Assembly: GCF_000208865.1 (NCBI RefSeq)
Contig: NC_018386.1
Location: forward strand, 1,302,001-1,366,000
DNA: 64,000 bases
Reading direction: 5' to 3'
Source: Neospora caninum Liverpool
Taxonomy: Eukaryota > Apicomplexa > Conoidasida > Eucoccidiorida > Sarcocystidae
Shown here: piece by piece, positions 43,109-56,438 of the stretch
How the letters are laid out: each line of letters begins with the position of its first letter
How positions within the stretch are numbered: position 1 is the stretch's first letter
Notes under the pieces: model-generated
The model's database searches: none
What the model saw: the letters and a program-made list of their open reading frames with translations, nothing else
What the model was told of the DNA's origin: nothing
Position numbers and translations under genes: made by a program

Positions 43109-46100
43109 AAAACAACTCTGGTGCTCACAGCCATTTCGGTGCACGTTTCAGCTCTGCTTCGAAAAAACATACGGGGACGCTGGAACGGCGGTAGTGAAGG
43201 GACCCTTCTCAGACCGTGCGAATGAGATCAACGGAGACATCGGCCCAAAAATATACAGAGGCATTTCAACGCAAGTATCCCCAAGCATAAAATGCAGTAC
43301 GATCCTCTCATAAGACTGGACCTTGCTGTTTCCTACTCACTCAAGAGAGCAGACACGTTGTACCCTCATCTTCCGTTGAGGCAACGCGTTGAGCAGTGCA
43401 CTCTGAACCAGCAAAGGCCGGGAAGTGGCCTTCACGAATGGGTTACTGTGACTGAAACACAAGAAAGTCCGAAAGCGTCCAGCAGAAAGGCCGGTGCGAC
43501 TCACGAATGTGGACATGACTTGCAAATAACCTCCCGAATCCCATCTCGCAGGCGAACTGTGCCCTTTCTTGAAAAGTGGAGACGTGTCTGGAAAAGCTCG
43601 ACCCGCGTCCTATCTACTGGCCAAGCTGAGCCACAAGTATGCGAACCGTTCGGTAGTCCATGCTGTGGAGTCTACTTTTGTTCCCCCTCAGGTTTGAAGA
43701 AGAAAGTGAACGATTTATCAGGTATGGCTGTTATCTGTTGCAGTGATAAGCGCCCAGCTTCAAGCTGTACGACCAGAGATATGCTTGAGGCTGGTGCTGA
43801 CGTCTACCATACAGCAAAGGTCTACCGGCCCGAAGGTAAGACATCCTAGTTTAACCATTGCACTGACAGGAGAGAACCATGAATTCGTAAACCTCAGCTG
43901 TGTATCGAAGGCAAGCATCCGTTGTAAAGCGAATGATTTCACATCTACGCAAGTGTGGTTACAACCGGAAGCCTCGCTGAAAAAGGACAAGTGCTCTTTG
44001 TCCACTCGGCTCCTCCTGCTAGTGCCTCTAACATCCCATCAATGGCACTCTCGAATGCATGCACCAACAGTAGGCACGGTCAGAATCATCTCACAAATCA
44101 GCTGTTTGCTGACTACCTATTTACAGCACTATGCATCATTGTGAACAGCGCAACCAGTAAGGACAGACACTATCCGCCCTCACTCTTCCTCCCTTCAGTG
44201 CGTCTTTGCTATCACGGCGTGTGGTCCTGTAGCGATACAACCTGCAGTTACAACGCCTGTTGGGCCTGTCCGAGTTGTCCTTGCTCCCCAAGAAAAGCGA
44301 CGTCAAGTGATCATGGTACGCTGAAGCCTGACAAATCCGTTGACAAGTGATTACATTTGTTGTGTACAGTTCGACTTCGCGGAAGGAAACGGGAGGCTTG
44401 AAGTTGTACCAGCAGAAGCAGCAGCAGCTTCCGTGTGACACAGAAACCAAACTGGATGCACATCGCTAGATGCAACCCTCGAAGGGCAACACAGATGCTG
44501 CACATAGTCGGTGCGCCTATACCTCCGCCGCGTCGAACCCAGCAGCCGTGCTCGCCTCTGTCCAACCAGGAAGAGGATCAGCGACCTCATTGGCAATGTG
44601 GCTGGCAGTGCCGCCTGTTAGAGAGAGTCTACTGATCATACGTCTGCAGAAATATCCGGATAGCGCACCACACTCACTCTCAATGAGTGGTCACGTGAAA
44701 AAAATATCCGCTGCACGTACGACCTGACTTGCCGCAATGGTCCCTGTGCAAGTGGGGTAGACATACCTGTGGCTATACCCAGCGTAGTACTTCTTTTTTT
44801 TTAAGTTCAGGCCAAACTTGTCCGCTGCTCGTTGCAGACCGTACTTTTTTATGGTCCGAATTCCCTTCACAGATAGCCGCAACCTGACATAATATCCAGC
44901 TTCAGGCCACCATAGTCTCTTCCAGTGCAAGTTCAACCGTTGTACTTTGTGCGTTGCAACTCTTGAATGACTTCGATTATTCGCCTTTGTATTGTCCATT
45001 TTTCCGAGTAGCATGCACCTGTAATATACACCACCCGGAACAAGCCAGGACACAACAAATCAGTACTGCAGCCCCTAGCCGGCATCAATGCTTCATACTC
45101 GGTCCCGAAACTGCGTTCTCACCTGCGAGCAGGGCATTCCAGAGCCTTGAGAGGGACTCCTGTGTTTTTGCCAAGGCGAAGCTTGCCACCTCCCCTGCCT
45201 TTGATGCCGTAGTGTCTCCGGACCGTTGAAGTGCCTGCTGTTCGATATTTTTTCTTTCTCTGTCACAACACACGAGCAAACATCCTGGCCGAAAATCTGT
45301 ATTCAAAAACAACGTTGCATTGATAGGCCGACTCTACCTATCAGGACGCGTTGTCGCGTAGAACCTGAAATGGATTCCGTACCCGTATCACTTGAAGGTG
45401 GCGCCGTGAGCCGAGGGCTAACGCGGTATGCGATCCATGCCGCCAAAAGTCAGTTGCGTGGCCTGCATGGCAAAATTATGAACACTGCATTGAATTGTTT
45501 TGCCGTTCTGCGTCTGGAGTGTGGTAAGACACTGTGGCAAAAAGCGCAGACGTACCGGTGGATATACTGCCAAGTTGACGACCGCTGGCAAGCACAGGGG
45601 CTGCGGGACCGGCGGCCTTGCCACCGCAGAAGGCTGGCTGGGCAGGAGGACAAAAAGCTGCAGGGGACCAGTGCGACAGCGTGAAGGCAGGGGCTTGTGA
45701 CGGCCAGACGGACAGGGCGAGAAGAATGTTGGTCACGAAGCAAACGCAAAAGCGTTCGCTCCTGCGTCGTTGCATGGCTTCCAGACGAGGAACTGCTCCA
45801 TGGGGCGACGCTGTCAATTCCGGAGGAAATGCCGCAATCTGAAGGTCGATCCATCTGTATTCATATCACACACTCATTGAGTCAACCAGAAAATTAGGAG
45901 CAGGAAAAGTGGGGCTCGGGACTTGTGTGGAGACATCGACGTACGCACCTGCGCCCTCGGTGCATGCAACGCTGGAGGGCTCGGGCTCACCTGCGAAGCT
46001 AAGCAACGTTCTTCAAGGGTCCAATTGTATCAAGCAATATAAAAGGAAATCATGTTGACGCATCTGGAGGTAGACGAGCCGAAGCGGCAAAATAGTGAGA

Positions 46101-46535
46101 GTCGCAGACCGCAACGCGGACACACACGGCCCGCGGTCCCGTTCCTCCAGACGTGGACCGACAGCGATGCGGGACTTGAACAATATTTAAAGGGAAGACA
46201 CCACCTCTGTTCCACCTCGGCAACAAAAACCTCCTGCCACACCGTAAAAACGCTAGTTTTGCAGAAGGTGAACTGCAGAGCAGGCATAACGAGGACAGCT
46301 TTGCTTCGACAGCTCTGTTCAGGTACATTTTCTCCCCGTTTTGCTTTAAGAATCGAGACGTAGCTGTGCGCCTTTGCGGCCAGCGTCCGGCACCTTCCCT
46401 CCACCCCGGACTCGTGACAGCGCATTGCATTAGGCGGGAGAGTCGGAAAAGTTTGCACGATCCTAACAATCTTGACTCCTGGGAGAGAAGCAAACTTTTT
46501 TTTGCTTCCTGTGTATCGTTTCGCAAGCAGACAAG
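43109..46535. other. long stretch with at most one doubtful small gene
   Basis: 3.4 kb. Apart from the candidate at 45370-45842, described separately, frames are short and not protein-like on either strand. No repeat or RNA gene was recognised. Confidence 0.4.
45370..45842 (+). CDS. doubtful two-exon small protein, about 132 aa
   Basis: ATG at 45370, exon 1 to 45523 (donor gtaaga), exon 2 from 45598 (acceptor agcacag) to the TGA ending 45842; phase 1 is kept and the intron would be 74 nt. Exon 1 encodes RGLTRYAIHAAKSQLRGLHG, an amphipathic Arg-rich segment; exon 2 is Ala/Gly then Arg-rich. No family recognised. The splice fit and local GC rise are the only support. Confidence 0.33.
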
Positions 46536-47964
46536 ATGACGAACTGTCTGAGTAAATTGCCTTACGTTTCCGCTGCGTGCGGGACGGCTTCCCTGCTCGT
46601 GTATTTCTTCCCGTCGACTCTCTTGTCATGCGTGCCACATTCAGCGGAGACGTCTCCTGCGTTGCTGAGACTTTTGTCGACTCTTGTGAACACAAGTTTC
46701 AGCTGCCTTTTCGGTTCGGCCACATGGGTGTTCTTCGTCATGTCGCCTATTCTTCGGAAGACGTTGAGCAGGTGTAAGCTGGGTAAGTGTCCTCATTAAC
46801 GTCGCTCAGTCACTCGAAAGGCAGCGCGGACGTCTGCATTTGAGCAGCGACTGTGTTTGGCTTTCCGCGTAGATGCGTTCCTTCTTCGTTTGCAATGATT
46901 GGTGTGTCCATAGCTGACTAATTAGAAGCGGTAGAGACTAGAAGACTTCACTGCCGGGGTCGGAGCGACGGACTCCGTCGGCGTAAGCCGCTACAAAACT
47001 CCAGCTATGGGATATCGGCTTTTCAGCAAAACCTAGGGCCTGCCACTTGTTCACTCCCCTCTTGGATTGGACAGTTGGATTGTGCTTTGAAAACGCAAGC
47101 TCTCCACGGCTACCCCGAGTCAGCAAGTGATGACAGCGCGTTGTATCTTTCGCTGCGGCGGTGTTTGTGTCCGTTGTTCAGCGGAAGTGCAGTCGATCCA
47201 CTTCCCAATTTTTTTCTGCGCGTCCACGGTGCTTTCGTCGACGCTTCTCTCGACTGTCTGCTATATGGGCGTCGGCTACAGCAAGTTGCACATGGCTGCT
47301 GCTGTCAACGTTCTGGGGAACCTCGTCAATTCCTGCTACCTCGCGCCGCGACAGGTATCAACTTTTCAGTGGAGTCTTTCGCGTTCTTCTTTCCACCCTG
47401 CGAGCCCACTGCACCTCATCCTTTAGCTCATTAAGGCAAAATTCACCAAAGAGATGGCGAGGCGGGAATAGTTCAAGCAGCGTTGACGCCCCCCCGCGGG
47501 GCATAGGGACCTGTAGTAAAACACGTGCCCAGCCGTTTCTTGTGTGACACCAGTGCATCCGACTTCAAACTCTTACATGTGAGTTTGACATGCACGATGT
47601 GGCAAGTCGCTGGGAAGCCTTGCGCCTTGCGTGCGAGAAGACGGAGCCCGTGGCTAAGTGCTCAAACTGACACGGCAGGTTTCTGTCGGGTTGCGCCGGC
47701 GTGTGGCGTATGCGTTGTCTTCTCCAGATTTCGCTTTTGGAACGAAGAAGAGAGTTGGAGGAGCAGCTCGGAATCGACAACACGGATACCGCAATGAACG
47801 CTGCAGAAGTGGCTCGGCGCGCCGCACGCGGAGGCGACGGTGACCAGGCTGCCGCTGCGCTTGAGTACCAGGATGTTGTGAAGGCCTTCAAACTGCACCA
47901 CTCTCTCGGCATGGCTGTTGGGTTTGTTTCTTTTGCTGCTCTCTTGCCGTTTCTTGTGTCATAA
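46536..47964 (+). CDS. TMEM205-family multi-pass membrane protein, three exons, 218 aa
   Basis: Exons 46536-46782, 47182-47354 and 47728-47964, phases 1 and 0, GT-AG throughout. The ATG at 46536 opens a hydrophobic N-terminus; TM segments are around residues 40-65 (SCLFGSATWVFFVMSPIL), 85-105 (FPIFFCASTVLSSTLLSTV), 115-130 and the C-terminus (GMAVGFVSFAALLPFLVS). Family landmarks: the FG..TWV.F...P.L segment, EVQSIHFPIFF comparable to the TMEM205 LVQSKLFPVYF, then YLAPRQISLLERRRELEEQ matching the family's P-R-T..V...R...E cytosolic helix, and a final LHHSLGM before the last span. Length fits (human TMEM205 is 189). TMEM205 proteins are four-TM membrane proteins of poorly known function. Confidence 0.85.
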
Positions 47965-50827
47965 ATGCGGTTCCGTATGGCGCAGTCACATCCTGCCGAC
48001 CCAGTTGTTTGCGTGAAAAACTCGGGAGCGTGACGTGCCGTCTGAGGGGGCTGCCCGTGTCAGTCTCTGGGCGGCCTGTCTTTCTCTTTTTCCCCTGCTG
48101 TGCAAAGACGACGCTCAAGACCACAGAGGTAGATTCTGCCGGGTGTGTTAGGCTGTGGAGTTGGTGGAGCTCTGTCTTGAGACTTGCACTGGGAAGAGCA
48201 GCAGCTTCTCGCTCTGCAGGGATGCGCGGAGCGTCTCCCTCTTTTTCTCATCGTCGGGCGTAAAGGCACAGTCCACGTTCTTTATGAGTCAGGTGCAGTG
48301 TAGGAAAAACGTTGATGACCCTGGAAAAGCAGGCGGGGGCATCGCCCGCGGGTCTGGACTCCGTGTCCACTCCATAGTCTGGACTGATATGCAACTTGTG
48401 CTACATGGACGTGCCCCGTGAACGCTCTCCCTGGGTGCTGAAGCGTCGCTAGATGGGAACTTTCTAGCGGCATAAATGTAACAGATTTGCATCTCCAAAG
48501 CACCCTGAAAAGTTCTCCGGAGAGAATCTCGTGTACGTGGCGTTTGCGCGCTGCCTTAGAGCTCGTACGATTTCGCGTCGACGGATGGGGAAACTGGAAC
48601 ACAAACCAGAAAGGTATAGTCTGGCGCACCACACGGCGTCGGATGCTCCGCTAGTGCTCGCTTGCGGCGTGAATTTCTGCAGCGCAAACGTTATCTAGAC
48701 GAAAAGTTCATGCCCTCCACCCGCAGCCCGATCTACTCGCCGCTGAAACCACGGCAGAGTCCGGGATCGGCGTTTCGGTTCAGTCCTTGAATGCGTTCAG
48801 AACCCTCGGAGCTCTCTTGTAAGGAGTGTACCATGACATTCAATAGGATATGGAATGACAAATCTGCGTCTCAACCGCACGATTCGCCATCACACAGACA
48901 CATTTCACCAGCATCCAATGGCAACACACAAGTACAGTGCATATAAACTCTTCCCCCAGTCCTGTCACGCCTGATGGAGACTGGAGTGAAGGTTAGCGCG
49001 AACTGGTCATTCTCCTTGCAACTACAGGCTCCTTCCCCGTGGAAGTCCACGCGATTTTTGTCAAGACCGCGGAGACTCGTTCGCTTGTCACCTTACAGGA
49101 CGTGCGAATGCCATCGCCTGTGATGACGCTCACGAGCACCGGCATTGACTGAGTTGCGCGAGACAGTTCAAAAAGATATATTGGTCTTTTTTCGTGCCTA
49201 GTCTGAAGACCACGGGAGCCTGTAAATCAGAAAACGGTGTGTCAGGCTCAGCATTAAGTGGGCACATGGCGTGGCACTGTCATCTCTAGAATGGCCCGAC
49301 GGACGTCGGTGTGTAGCTGCGGAAAGTGGGAGAAGACAGCCAACCGAATGATCTCGAACACGAGTGTACGAAGACATACGAGTACAATGCCTTCGATGAG
49401 GAACACTTCGTGGTCATATCTCCGACATCCAGTACAGACACCGGGCTGGCGCGCGTGGCAATTGTTGTCGTGGTCGGCCCGACAGACAAGAAAAGCTCTC
49501 TCTATTTCTTAGCGAATCTCGTAGCCCCTCTCTTCGTTGCTCCACGATTCAATGTTTCCCCAGTCGTGGAGTGTGTTCCCCGTCTATTGATTGCAATGGG
49601 GATACCAGCTACTTGCCTGCTGGCCCGGAGCGCAGTCATTACAACCGCAAGGCCTTCCTGGTGCGGAAACCGATGCAACTAGTAGCCACAGCATTAGCCC
49701 TACAGTCAGTCACTGCCAGTGGACGGTTCGTGCATGACGCCCTGCTCAACGCCGAGTGTCGTGATTGTGACGAGAAAATTTCAGGTTGTGCGACAATCTC
49801 AACCCAACATCACATCTAATTTTCTTCACACACACCCCAACAGTCAAAAGCAGGCTCTTTCCCCTTGCTCGTAGCTTGACAAGCAAACAGTGATGTGTTC
49901 CCTTTAGGTTTTGTCCCTCTGTGCCGAGAACGTTATCTCCTCTGTGTCAGCTAGAGACCTTAGCTGAGCTGCAGCAGTTCCTGAACGCACACACAGAGAG
50001 AGCAGCGGCCGCGCAAGCGAGCTGGACACTCTCGTCGCTGGTCTCATTGACGCAGTGTCAGCCAATCCCCATCGTGGGGAAACTTGAACCGCCTCTGCAC
50101 GTGTGCCAGCCCCTGTTCGCTATCGACTCAACTAGCCACATGCATTTTCCGAAGGAATCTGATCATTTGCCAAGTCTCAGACAGCGACAGATATGTTCCC
50201 GAATCAGTCCGACTCCGCATGCGCCGCAGAAAACCTCCGGGAATACCCCCTCGGAATGCATTTCCGGGGGACCACGGTTTCAAGAGTCAAGCGCGATTCT
50301 AGCTGCCTGATGACGACGCTCGTGCAGATCAGATGTTATCAGTGCGCCTGTCTTTCACAGGTTCTCCGATAACGCACGCCTTTCGCCGGCTTCATCTTTT
50401 CCTTCTTTCCGAAAACGGTGGCAGGCGTCTGTCGAAGCCTCTGTATCTATTTCGATGCACGGACAGCGGGATATCGACAGTGTAGGTACACCCGAGGAAA
50501 CGTGGGTAGGGAAACGCACCTTTGCCGCACAAGTCGACCGGAAACAGACCTCGTCTATGCTTCCTTCGCAGCACAGGTAGTGGACAGAGAGTCGCTGCGT
50601 GTCGTGACCTAAAGGAGGACGAAATAGGGAGAGAAAAACGGACCAAAATGACGCGATGACTGTCCCCCGCGGCACAAAAAAACTTGCACGGAAGCGCGCT
50701 CATGAATAGCTGGGCATGTGCAGGCTGGATTTGGATGCTTCGTGACGCCAAAAAACAGTTTTCTCGCACCAACCACCGACTCCTCAAATTGACGCAGAAA
50801 CACGGACACCGACGATCAGTGTCGAAC
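47965..50827. other. intergenic stretch with a weak candidate frame
   Basis: 2.9 kb between the TMEM205-like gene and the 3' end of the SNF2-like gene. A plus frame at about 49330-49560 encodes LEHECTKTYEYNAFDEEHF followed by a hydrophobic VAIVVVVG segment and looks mildly coding, but I could not place a start or flanking exons. The rest shows nothing. Confidence 0.35.
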
Positions 50828-53800
50828 CTAGTGCTCTTTTTGTGCCCGCAGGCTCTTGACCTGTGCACAGTTGTCGCCTCGAGACTTACCGACACACCGA
50901 AAGCAGTTCTCCACCTGGCGCATATCTTCTCGAATAATAAAACATCCGTCCTCGTCATTAGGTCCGTCTTCGCAGTCGTGCATTTCTCTCCTGACGCACC
51001 GAACGATCTCTACTTTCTCTCGCTGTTCTTCACCCCCCACCTTTTCTTCTTTCCGTCCGCTTCGGCACTGCTTCGTATCCGTCTCCAAAGCTCCTTGCTG
51101 CTCTTGCCTCGGTTCGGTGGGCGCGCGCCCCTTCTCTCCCCCGTTTCCGTCGCACTCTCTTCCCTCCGCCTTTCCACAAGAAGCCGGGAGAGAGGTCCGA
51201 GTGTCGTCTCTGCTGGCCTCAGAAGACATCCGGCAGCCGCCCGAAGGCTCGAGCTTCGAGGGCCTCTCACCGAGAGACAGCGGCCTCGCCGGCGCCGCCA
51301 GCCAAATCAGGTCGGAGACATGTGCCAGCGTGTGGGGTCTCAAGTCAAATAAGATCGCGAGGTCTTCGACAAGCAAGGCCTGCAAAAGGAGAGAAAGATG
51401 CACTCGAGTGTCTTTCCGTCTCGAACGCGACACGCCAGAAGCGCATCCCGGCACCCCATCCATTCTACAAACACCGGAACGCGAACCTACGGAAAAGTAT
51501 GCCCTTGTACGGGGACCCAAGAGAGAACTCCGGGAGAAACGGGGGAGAGGCGCCGCGCGTGCGGTGGAGACCGGCAAAGGTCGGACGAAACAGCCAGAGG
51601 AATGGAGAGCGAGTCGGCGTTCAGAAAAGCGTGCTTCTCAAAGACACACACCCAGCCAGAGGCACAGAGAGAACCGCAGAACTGTTTCCTTTATTCAATA
51701 TTTATTTTTTGGCTCTGGATGCGGCTGTGTCTTACGAACGGGTTAGAAGCCGCGTCCTTTCCTCCGGGACATTCTCGCGAGACTTACCGGCACATCGGTC
51801 GGGTCTTCTTTGAGGAAGTCGTGGAGAACCTGCGCAGCTGTCTCTTTGGAGCTGCCGTAGGGAATAACGAAAATCATTTTCCCGAGTGCCGCCTGGAGAA
51901 AAGATGCTAACGACAAGTTGTCTGTCAGGCCTGACTTCCGGCTTTCTCCCTTGTCGGTCTCTCTTCGTTCCTGGCAAGCAGACTGCAAGCGGGCGTCTTG
52001 TCTCTGTCGAGCTCTCTGCTTTCCGGCTTCTCGAGGTACACACCGCGAGGCGACTGCGCACGCGAGGGGGTTGAGAATAACCACTTTCCGCGGATTCTTG
52101 CGGTCTGTGCCTCCAGCTGGTGTCGCTGTCTGGGATGCCGCAAACCCCCGGTGTGCTTCCTCGCGATCGCAGGCTGCCGTCGAAGCCGCTGTCTCCGCTC
52201 TGGCGCCTGCGGCGCGTATGCAGTCCCGAGTCTCTACTTCGTCGACGCCTGCGGCTCCTGCCACTGCTGCGAGTCCGCTGTCTCGCTTCGCCCTCGCTTC
52301 ACCCGCGTTGGAGGCGACGCCGCCGTGAAGTCGGTCCCCCTCCCGGAACGGCGCGCGAGCGTCAGAGAGTCCGTTGCGTTGGGCGACAGACGGCGAGGTG
52401 AGCGGCGCTAGGAAGTCTCGAAGCCACCTGCGCGAGAACACAAGAGACAGAGAAAAAGCAGAAAAAAACCCGATCGAACCTCGCCACAGAGACAAAACGC
52501 CTACGAGGACACACTCGCTTTCTGCCTCTCCACGGATCTACGAGCCCTGCCTATACATCTGAACCCGCGATTGGAATCTTGCGCTTCCGATGATAGGCCA
52601 CGAGGCAGCACGTGCAGTCAGGCACCTCCCGCGACACATCCACGCACGTGTATATACATGCTTTTAAGACAGTCAGGAGATGCACATGCACCTAAAACTG
52701 TGTGCACATGTTTCATTCTCCTCTGGGTTTTCCGTGTTCGAACTGCGGACGGCTTGGCACGTGAAAACCAGTCTTGCCGTTGCTGAATTCTTATCGCGCA
52801 CCTGATCTTCTCGCCCTCGCAGGCCTCCTGTTCGCTCAGCTTCCAGTCGCATACACCGAGGGCTCCTCCGAGCCGCCGCAGATCCCAAGGACTGCAGTGT
52901 CTCCTCAGCAGTTTCTCGAGCCTTTTGCGCCCGTGCGGCGACGCGATGCCTGTGCACGCTCGGCAGTCGCCCTCGGGAGAAGACGGGGACAGAGCCTTTG
53001 GGAGAGACGTCTCGGAGAGCAAAGAAGAGAAACAAGGCGGGAGCGCCAGAGTCTCCGACAGGGCTATCGCCACGCGCTGAGAACACGCAAGCGACGGACA
53101 AAGAAATCACGGCTGCAACAATGAAGCACCTGCAAAAACAAGTCGGCCCGCAAATCAACCAGAGAACCGATCTAGCAAGACGGTCTCATGTAGAAACAAA
53201 TGAATGGATGTGCGCCTGTAATCCTCTCTGCAAGCGTCCGCTATGACCCTCTCTTCTGAAGCATGTTTCCAACGAGATGTCGCAGGGCGATGTCCTCCTC
53301 GCACCACTGAGATCCCCTTTGCGAGGCAATGGCGTGATAATGGAGTGCCGAGCAAAGCGTTTGCACAGGCCAGCAAGAGTTTAAACACGCGCCGTGCTTC
53401 GCCAGTGAGGCGGGACTGCGCTTCTAATTCGTTCACTGCACGTTTGCGGAACGCTGTTTTTCGAGTGCTAAAAAACCGCCCGCTCCCCGCACCTCGAGCA
53501 GGCGTTTCTCTCCGCTTCTGTGCGCGTCGCGGTCGCCGTCTGCCTCGTCTTCGCTTGCGCATGCATCCCTCACGCTCGGCTGCTCAGCCTCGACTCCTGC
53601 ACGTGGAAAGCCTGACCGAGGCACCAGCATGGGGTGTATGGCCACCATCAGCAGGTAGCGGACCATTTCTTGCGCAACTTTCGAAACTTTGTCCACGGCG
53701 TCTTGCTCGTCTTGCCTCTCTTTCTTCTCCGGCCCCGGTTTGGCCACAAACTGCGTCGCCGCGCAGCCTTTCGCCGCCGCTGGCGCTTCCGCTCGTCTTC

Positions 53801-56402
53801 GCTTCCGTCTGACTGGATCCGCTTGACCGTGAGACGAAGGCGCCTCGGTTTCCGCCTCGGAAGACGCTTCCTTGTCGGGCATGCCACACGAGAGGACCGC
53901 GTCGCAGAGAGCTCGGGACGCGCTCTGGTGACTGTGGGCGTACACCTCCACGTGGGCTCGGCTAGTGAAGGCCAGAAGGTGCACTTCCCCGTCGAGAGGC
54001 GGGAGCAGAGACAGCATGCATGCAGACCGCGCTCGCCGGAGCACCAGCGGAAACACGCATTCCCGCGCAAAAGGCAGAAAAGCTTCCGAGAGCCTCGGCC
54101 GCTTCTCTGTCCCCGAGGGAAGGGTGGATCTCCAGTACGCTGCGAATGCGCGGTCAACATCCACTGGAGAGGCGAAGAAGGCGGGAAGCAAGAGCGGCAG
54201 CAAAAGACGAAGCGAAGCGCGACACGCCGAGGGATCGGCGCTGCAAAGATCGGGTAAACAAGAGTCACAGAAAAGAGGGATCCACGAAGCGACTTCAGTA
54301 AGACGAAAGTCGACACCGGAGGTAAAGCAGAAACAGCGCCGCTGCGCATCGGGGGATCAACTCACACGCATATAACTATATCAATAAACAAAACATATAA
54401 ATATATATAGTTAAGTAGGTAGATGTACAGAGGTATCTAAGTAATGTACACAAGCGAGTAAGTAGCTAGGTTGGCACATAACGTTGCGGATCTCCAGCGT
54501 TGACCGTTCGACAACAAGTGTCGATCTTGATGAGACTCGCTCCCACATGCGCTGGCGAGTCGAATCGCGCATGCACGTGTAGACGATTTTGAAGAAAAAG
54601 CGCATACATACTGAACGGGTCAGCAGGGAAAGCTGAAGAGTGCAGGATGGCTGAAAACTGATTTACAGAAACAGCCGGAAAGCACTTCTCTGGCTCGAAC
54701 TGCCGGAAAACGACTAGCGAACTGCTCTCGGTGCTTCGCTGTCTCGACTTGCCAACCCCAGCGAGGGAAGAAAAACGGGAACGGGAAGGGACGACGACAC
54801 GACTGAATAGCGGAGAAGGCGCGAAGCATACAAAAAGAGAGGTTCAGCGCAACTTTGGACCGCGGAAGGCCGCAAGCAGTCGTCCCGCGGGGTCTGGACG
54901 CGGTGTCTGTGCGTGCGCCATTCTTAGATAGCCGTCCACTTTTTCGCCACCTTTTCTCCCAGACCTACTTGGTGATCAGGAGCGTTTGCGGCCTCGTCCC
55001 TGCTGCGTCGTCCCCGTCCTCTCTCGCTTCTCTTGCTGTCTCTTCGTCAGCCGACAGTTCTTCTGTGCTCGTGCCTGGCGCGTTAACGCCTGTCGCGCTG
55101 TTTCCCTCCTGTGTCGCGCTGTCTCTCTCCTTCTTCTCTAGACGCCCAGCTCTTCTCTGAGACGAGGCGGCAGCGCAGAGGCGATCAACGACGCCCGCCA
55201 GAGAGTACAGGGGGCTGTCTTGCCGGCAGAGCAAGAAGTCGCGTGCCCTGCATGCACGGGAACAAACTGAGAGCCGGTGCGCGTCGCATGCAGACTTTGC
55301 AACTTCGTCTCGTTTCTCGGAAAGAGGCTCGACGAGGGGTCCGAACGGCGGTCGCACACCTGCCTGGTCCTGCGTCGCTCCAGAGGCGCGACTGGCGGCA
55401 TCGTGGGGACACGTGTAGTTCACATCGCGTAGGTCGTACACACAAAGGTCCAGGCCGTCAAATTCTCGAATTGCGCTTTCAAGAAGGAGAGGATACTGAA
55501 GCAGTTCTTCATACGTTGCAAGCAAAACGTGAGGCGCAGACGCTTTGCTCTTTTCGCTTCTGCCATGAGACAGAAAAGCCGCTCCTTTGCCAGAATTGCA
55601 GCCCACGATGTTTCCACCGGTTTCGCATTCTCCGCCATTTTCTCTGGGGTCACATTCCTCCCCTTCGCCACCCTCGACTGCGTCGCCTCCCCCTGCAGCC
55701 TCCTCCGCGGTCGCTGCTCCGTTTCGCTCTCCGTCTCCCTCTGTGCAGTCCGCGGTTTGGGGGAAACCATTTGGGAAAACCGGTCGCTGCGTCGCGTGCG
55801 CGCCGTCTGTGTCGAGTGCTTCTCTCGCGGGCTCCGCCTCTGCGTGAGAACAGACACTCTCACACAGCGACGAGGCAGCCGTGGTGTGTCGCAGCAGAAG
55901 GCGGAGACGGAGCGACGGAGCCCACTTCCGGCAGACTCGCATCCATCTGCGCATGCGTGGCGGAAGCGAGGAAAGAGAGGAAGAGGCGGAACAAACCGAA
56001 GCCTGGCGGGAAGCGAACGGGAAGACGTTGTCACGGGAGCCGCCGTGGGCTGAACCGAAGTGCGCATTCGAGGAGACGACAAGCAACGAAGGCCGCCGGA
56101 AAGCACCCATCTGGTACACGAGCGACAGGAGCATCGCTGTCTGCACAGACGAACCCTGAAACGAGCAGAACCGAACGCGCGCGACAGACGAGACACAGAA
56201 AACCTTAGAACCGTCGACACCCGACGCGGGACACTGTCTCTGGGCTCCAGTTGAGGGACACAGCCCTCTGGACCGCCGAGAAAGAGCGCACACAGTGGTC
56301 GCGTGGAGTCTGTGTGCAAAACCTACCAAGACGCATCTGCAGATAGAAATACAGATGCAGAGACGCACACACATATGTCGATACGCGTGGTCATACCTTT
56401 AC

Positions 56403-56438
<36 letters not shown>

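Noticed and set aside
53155..53562. Minus-strand frame with GEARRVFKLLLACANALLG between SNF2-like exons 4 and 5
   Set aside because: Acceptor phase does not fit exon 4, while skipping to the 53076 acceptor fits in phase with a better pyrimidine tract; left as intron.
54965..54968. Natural stop of the SNF2-like exon 3 frame
   Set aside because: A GTAGGT donor lies two bases before the stop and joins exon 4 in phase with family-consistent sequence (LLITN then LLLPLLLPAFF).
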